Shown in pieces: positions 59,726-64,000 of a stretch of 64,000 nucleotides of DNA (the stretch's first letter is position 1; the number at the start of each line of letters is the position of its first letter). Under the pieces are notes generated by a model. The model was not told the DNA's origin. It made no database searches and saw only the letters and a list, made by a program, of their open reading frames with translations. The position numbers were made by a program, and so were the translations under genes. The DNA is from Triangularia verruculosa (lineage: Eukaryota > Ascomycota > Sordariomycetes > Sordariales > Podosporaceae). Location: NCBI GenBank assembly GCA_033296885.1, contig MU863962.1:1-64000 (forward strand). The letters are read 5' to 3'.

Positions 59726-60494
59726 CTCAGGCGGAAGTGAAATGAGAGCTACTGCTCTTTTTTCTGGAGCGAGGATTGGGGTCGCAAAAAAAGGAGCTGG
59801 CATATTTTCAGTCTTGAGAAAGGGAAACTACCATCACTGGATATCAGTGCTGGAAACGGGGAAAAGCAGATAGGAGCCAGGGAGACAAGGAGAAAAGGGG
59901 TAGCAACCTACCTGCTGTTGATAGGAGGGACGAAAACAGGTTATCCTTGTACATATTTCTTCGTGTTACATTGTTTTGTTGTTGTTATCATTCTGTCTGG
60001 CCGGTCTCGAAGCCGTGGAGTGGCGGAAGGTTTTCATTGTTTTGGTATGGGTTGCATCGGGTAAGGTATCTCGTCTCTGGTTTGAGAGAAGAACCAAACA
60101 ATTTCATTGTGCATACTCCATATCGCCTCCCGCCCCGTCCCGAGATGTGACACATGGCATCTTGTGGTCCAAAAGAGAGTAACGAGTCAAGTAAAATCAA
60201 AGGTGAGGGCCCGCTTGACGTCTTAGAAGACAAATGGATGACTTTGGATGAAAGAACCATGTCTTTGGGCCCATGTCTCTGAATTGAGGGAACTTGGAAA
60301 GTGACACCCACCGCAGGGTTAGGGGAACCGTTGGACAGCTCGCTTAGCCGCATATACTTGCTCCGATGAATATGCAACTAACAGGTACTATCCCCTGCTT
60401 CCTTGGCGTTTCTGGGGGGGCTCCCAAACATGGCATCGTCACCGGAAGCATCTCCAATTCAACAGCAAAACGATAGACCCCAAATTCCTCCAAC
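59726..60494 (+). other. Intergenic region with telomere-like motif
   Basis: This is the 3' flank of the HMG-box gene and promoter of EMC5. An AGGGTTAGGGG motif lies at 60315-60325. No gene is supported. Confidence 0.4.
60315..60325 (+). promoter_or_regulatory. Telobox-like motif AGGGTTAGGGG
   Basis: Nearly two TTAGGG units, about 170 bp upstream of the EMC5 start. Function is inferred. Confidence 0.3.
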
Positions 60495-60986
60495 ATGACT
60501 TTAATATCCAAGTCAATCACTGCTTTTGGCAGTCTTCTACTCGCACACGCGTAAGTCTGCGTTCCGCACCAACCCCCAGGACGAGCAATGTGCTGACAAT
60601 TCCCTAAAAGGTGCTACTCGGCCCAGGAACATTCGGCCCTGCAGTCATTCCGAGCTGCCACCTCGGCGGTACTGACGTCAACTCCAACCGCTGCCACGTC
60701 CCTGCCGATAGATATCGCGATCGAGACGGTTGTAGCAATTCTGGTTATCCTCGTCGGCTTGGTCCTGGGTACATCTCCACTGCGGCCAATCCAGTGGCGC
60801 GAGTGGGCTGGGAAGATTGAACGGGAGGGCGAAGATGGCTTCAAGGACAACAACGGACAGGTGAATAGGGACTACTTGGGCAACCCATTTGGTTTTATTG
60901 AGGGCAGGCCAAACTTTGTGGATATTCGGAAGCAGCGCAAGGAGTTTGCCGAGTGGGTCAAGGGTCAAGGGGAACAGCAAAAATGA
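60495..60986 (+). CDS. ER membrane complex subunit 5 (EMC5/MMgT family)
   Basis: This is a small membrane protein of the ER insertase complex EMC; family members were also described as magnesium transporters. The model is join(60495..60550, 60611..60986), 143 residues; the 60-nt intron has GTAAGT, a GCTGAC branch and AAAAG. Two hydrophobic spans are seen: residues about 8-20 (TAFGSLLLAHACYSAQEHSA continues into the lumenal loop) and about 52-72 (DIAIETVVAILVILVGLVLG). The conserved cytosolic end has PIQWREWAGKIEREG, NPFGFIEGRPNFVDIRKQRK and FAEWVKGQ. Length, span positions and the first-span AHA motif match EMC5. Confidence 0.9.
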
Positions 60987-61430
60987 GGAGAGAGAGGATT
61001 GGAGTGTTTAGCATGATCCATGTGGTGCTTTGATGGTTATTTATACCTAATACGTGGTCCTCGAGGATGCAGTACAGCAATGCGATACCCTGTTTTTACT
61101 CGTAAGTACAACATGCTTCGCGGGAAGGAGTGGATTTCAGCCAGGACGTTCCTTCCCTTCCAGTCTACCACATGTCACTACACCAGCAAACGCATATCAT
61201 CCGCTTCTGCCTGTGCTTTTCTACTACTCACCACCTTTCATGCTCACGACCAGCTGCCGTTCCCCCCTGTATAAGTTATGTCCTCCACCTCTCTGTCTCC
61301 TTGTCGCATTATCTGAGTCCATTAAGGGGGGTGCCCCTGGATTTTCTACATCCGATGCAACAGGCTTAGTCGGCATCTCGACTATCGATTAGCCCTACCT
61401 CGTCGCCACTGCTTCTCATAAACGATCGAA
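60987..61430 (+). other. Short intergenic region before MSH5
   Basis: C/T-rich leader of the MSH5 gene and the 3' flank of EMC5. Nothing further is seen. Confidence 0.4.
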
Positions 61431-64000
61431 ATGCCTCCAAGTGATAGCGCTCGTAGTGGCCGGAGTGCCCGTAGCGCCAAAAGTGCATACTCAACTGCTT
61501 CCCACTTGCTATCCCCGCAAACCTCCGACCACCCTTCTTCTCCGGTTTTCATATCGGACTCACCATCCCAGCGTGGTCGTGCTCTGTCAACTTCGCGCAG
61601 CTTATCTCTTTCTGAGACTGATACACACTCCCCCGTTGGCGCATCTTCGAGCTATGGATCTTTAGAGTACGCATCGTCAGGCTATGCACCAACTGATCAT
61701 ACGCGATCATCCCGCCATCTGTCTTCGGGTTATGCAGAATCACCGTCGACTTCTCGCTACTTCTCTGATAATCTCCATCAGAATGTAGACAGCCTCGGAG
61801 AAGCTCAGTTTGCCTTCCAGGACCATGTGCCCCAGTCATCAGTGACACGATCGACCCCAACGGCCAGATCCGAATCGCGAAGCCCTGCAACCAGCCGCCG
61901 GTTTAGAAGTCCACATGATGGTACTCGCCATAGAAACCCCAGATCCTACTCTACAGGCACCACGCCATATACCCATGCTAGGTCAAAGTCGTCGTCGCGC
62001 CGATCAAGGTCACTGTCCACTTCACGGCACTCGAGATCGTCGTCCTCTTCTCGGCATTCGAAATCATCTCGGACAACAAGACCCAGCTCGTCCAGAAAAT
62101 CCAAGAGCCTCAGGTCTGACTCTAGAACGACGGTAGGGGATCATGGTAGACAACGACAGCTCCAGACAGGGACGCCATCTATCCATTCAAGTCATGATTT
62201 TACCAGCTCACGAACATCATTATCATCATCACCATCATCAATTCCCCGGAAACCTTCAACGATCACGGCAAGACGAAATTCCGAGATATCAAAGACGCAC
62301 GCGCGCACAAACTCAAGATACAGCATCCCATCATACTACGGAGGCATAGCCGCCGACGAGAGCTCTGAATACGACCACGATACTCTGAATGAAGTTATCA
62401 TGGCTGTCAACGTGGATAGAGAGGGCAAGGTTGGTTGTGCATACTACAGTGCCATGGACGAAACTCTGTTTCTTGAGAACGATATCGCGATGGGGGGCAT
62501 TGAGATGGTGGAAACATATCTCCTTCATATTGAGCCGACATCGGTCCTAATTTCGAATCGAGCGACTGATTCCTTGATTCAATTCCTTGAGAGAAGCGCA
62601 CAGAAGTTTGACGATGATCAAACAAGCCGTACAGACAAAGGCCCGTACATCTTACGCCACCTTGTGTCGGCGCAATTTGACTACGAAACAGCAAAAGAAC
62701 TACTGGCCAGTGTAGACATCATCGCGGACGAGTCTGAAGAGCCGGATCCCCTCCAAGTGCAGTGTGGGACGGAAGAACCCATTCAATGCATTGGGTCTTC
62801 TAAGCATATCAACCTTGTGCGCCTAGCGAGGATCATCAATATGGAGAGCCACATCTCTGTCGGATGTGCCGGGGCAGTCCTTACCGATCTCGAACGCCGA
62901 AGGACTGTGGAGGAGGAGTCTGGGTCCGGCGAAGATGGAGGTGTTCCCTTTCGGGTGAAACATATCAGGATGAATATTCCCACGGATACCATGCTTCTCG
63001 GTGCTGATGCTCTGATATCTCTTCAAATCGTACGCTCATACCTTCAAGCCATTCCTGGGCTCCATGGGTCCAGCGACGAACCTCGAGCCAAAGAAAACCT
63101 TTCTGTGTCGGACCTTCTAGCGTCGTTGGCATCAACAACACAAGGAAAGCAAAAGGTGCGCCAAATGCTGCTTCGGCCAAGTCTCAACCTCGATGTCATA
63201 CATCAACGTCAGTCAACGATCCACATGATGCTCGATCCAGAGAATGCGGCGATGGTAAAGAGCATGCGTAAACTTCTCAAAAAGTTGAAAAGCCCCAAAA
63301 CACTACTGCTGCACGTGAAAAAAGGCGTCGACCGTGTGAGAGGCCACTTGTCGATTCGATTGGGTGACTGGAAAGCAGTTGTCCGCTTTGCGACAGTCGC
63401 GGCCAACCTTCATCAGGCTATAGTCTCGTTGGTGCGTACCTCTGGGCTTGAGATAATCTCCAAGGTAACCACGCCTGTATCAGTAGTTTGTAGTCATGCT
63501 CGGAACTGACCGGTGCTTATAGATACTTAGGGATATTGATCCTCGACAATTTCTGCTTCTCGCCGACAAAATCATGCGAACCTTCGATTTTGAGACTTCC
63601 AAGGACAGTCAACGTACCATCATCCTGTCGGGCGCAAGCCTAGGACTTGATCAGCTTAGGCAAGAGCTGGCAGAAGTCTGCGACATGCTTCCCGATATAA
63701 GAGACCGCATCGCGAGAGAGGCTCCCAGATGGGCCAACAAGCATATACTTCACTGCACTATCTTGGAACAAACCGGCTTTCTCATTGGCGTTGCCGTCAA
63801 GCCTGATACAGGTGTAGGGGTCTATTATGGTCATGACCTCGATGAGGAATGGGAACTGGTCTTTGTCACCGAGGATGTTGCTTACTACAAGAACAGGCTG
63901 ATGAATGATCTTGACTCACAATATGGCGACTTACCGTCCTACATAACCGATGAAGAGATGATGTTGGTCATGGAACTGTCGGGCCATGTTCGAGAGCAGG
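61431..64000 (+). CDS. MSH5, meiotic MutS homologue (partial, runs off the window)
   Basis: Msh4-Msh5 stabilises meiotic crossover intermediates and does not act in mismatch repair. The model is join(61431..63464, 63523..>64000); the 58-nt intron has donor GTAACC and acceptor TATAG, phase 0. About 837 residues are visible; the ATPase domain lies beyond the end. MutS homology starts near residue 320 (EVIMAVNVDREGKVGCAYYS). MutS core helices include LGADALISLQIV and SVSDLLASLASTTQGKQKVR, then MLLRPSLNLDVIHQRQSTI. Next come EQTGFLIGVAV, WELVFVTEDVAYYKNRLMND and a D-x-YGDLPSYITDEE segment typical of MSH5 rather than MSH4. The first 300 residues are Ser/Arg-rich with many RS, SRS and RSR words, absent from animal MSH5. 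Confidence 0.9.

Noticed and set aside
1..64000. tRNA, rRNA, CRISPR or intact transposon
   Set aside because: Reading the intergenic stretches by eye found no cloverleaf-type GTTCRA boxes in context, no rRNA, no spaced repeats, and no terminal repeats with a transposase. tRNAscan-SE and repeat searches would be decisive.

Overview
The window looks like nuclear DNA of a filamentous ascomycete, most likely a Sordariomycete. Genes are monocistronic on both strands. Introns are mostly 50-100 nt with GTATGT/GTAAGT-like donors, CTRAC-type branch sites and YAG acceptors. Intergenic spaces run from 0.4 to 3 kb. The gene set is typical of such fungi: Zn2Cys6 and HMG-box regulators, the Cch1 calcium channel, cyclin B, CK2 beta and a fungal acetate kinase. 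All exon models below were built by hand by matching reading phase across splice sites, and no alignment was run. No tRNA, rRNA, CRISPR array or intact transposon was recognised.

Layout. 1-8.8 kb: a two-finger C2H2 regulator (+), acetate kinase (-), an unrecognised 450-residue protein (-), and a transposase-type helix-turn-helix protein with a Gln/His tail (+). 9.6-15.9 kb: an MFS transporter of the phosphate-symporter type (+), tail to tail with a Zn2Cys6 transcription factor (-). 17.8-26.5 kb: THO subunit Tex1/THOC3 (-), divergent from the Golgi Rab-GEF subunit RIC1 (+), then a protein fusing a basic nuclear-type N-terminal region to an omega-like glutathione transferase (+). 27-36.3 kb: CK2 beta (+), PAP2 lipid phosphatase (-), mitochondrial ribosomal protein uL2m (-) and a B-type cyclin (+). 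36.3-44.4 kb is poor in recognisable genes, with one uncertain locus and one 91-residue protein (both -). 44.4-54.8 kb: the 2163-residue calcium channel Cch1 (-), divergent from a DDT/WHIM-PHD chromatin protein (+). 54.8-64 kb: a 3.1 kb stretch without genes, then a Ste11/FMF-1-like HMG-box factor, EMC5, and the first part of MSH5 (all +), which runs off the window.

Most genes are conserved housekeeping or regulatory functions, and there is no obvious metabolic cluster. Tex1 and RIC1, uL2m and cyclin B, and Cch1 and the PHD protein share divergent intergenic regions. Short TTAGGG/CCCTAA (telobox-like) motifs recur upstream of several genes. The least conventional items are the glutathione transferase fusion, the transposase-derived DNA-binding protein, the long Ser/Arg-rich extension on MSH5, and the uncertain locus near 38.6-40.5 kb.
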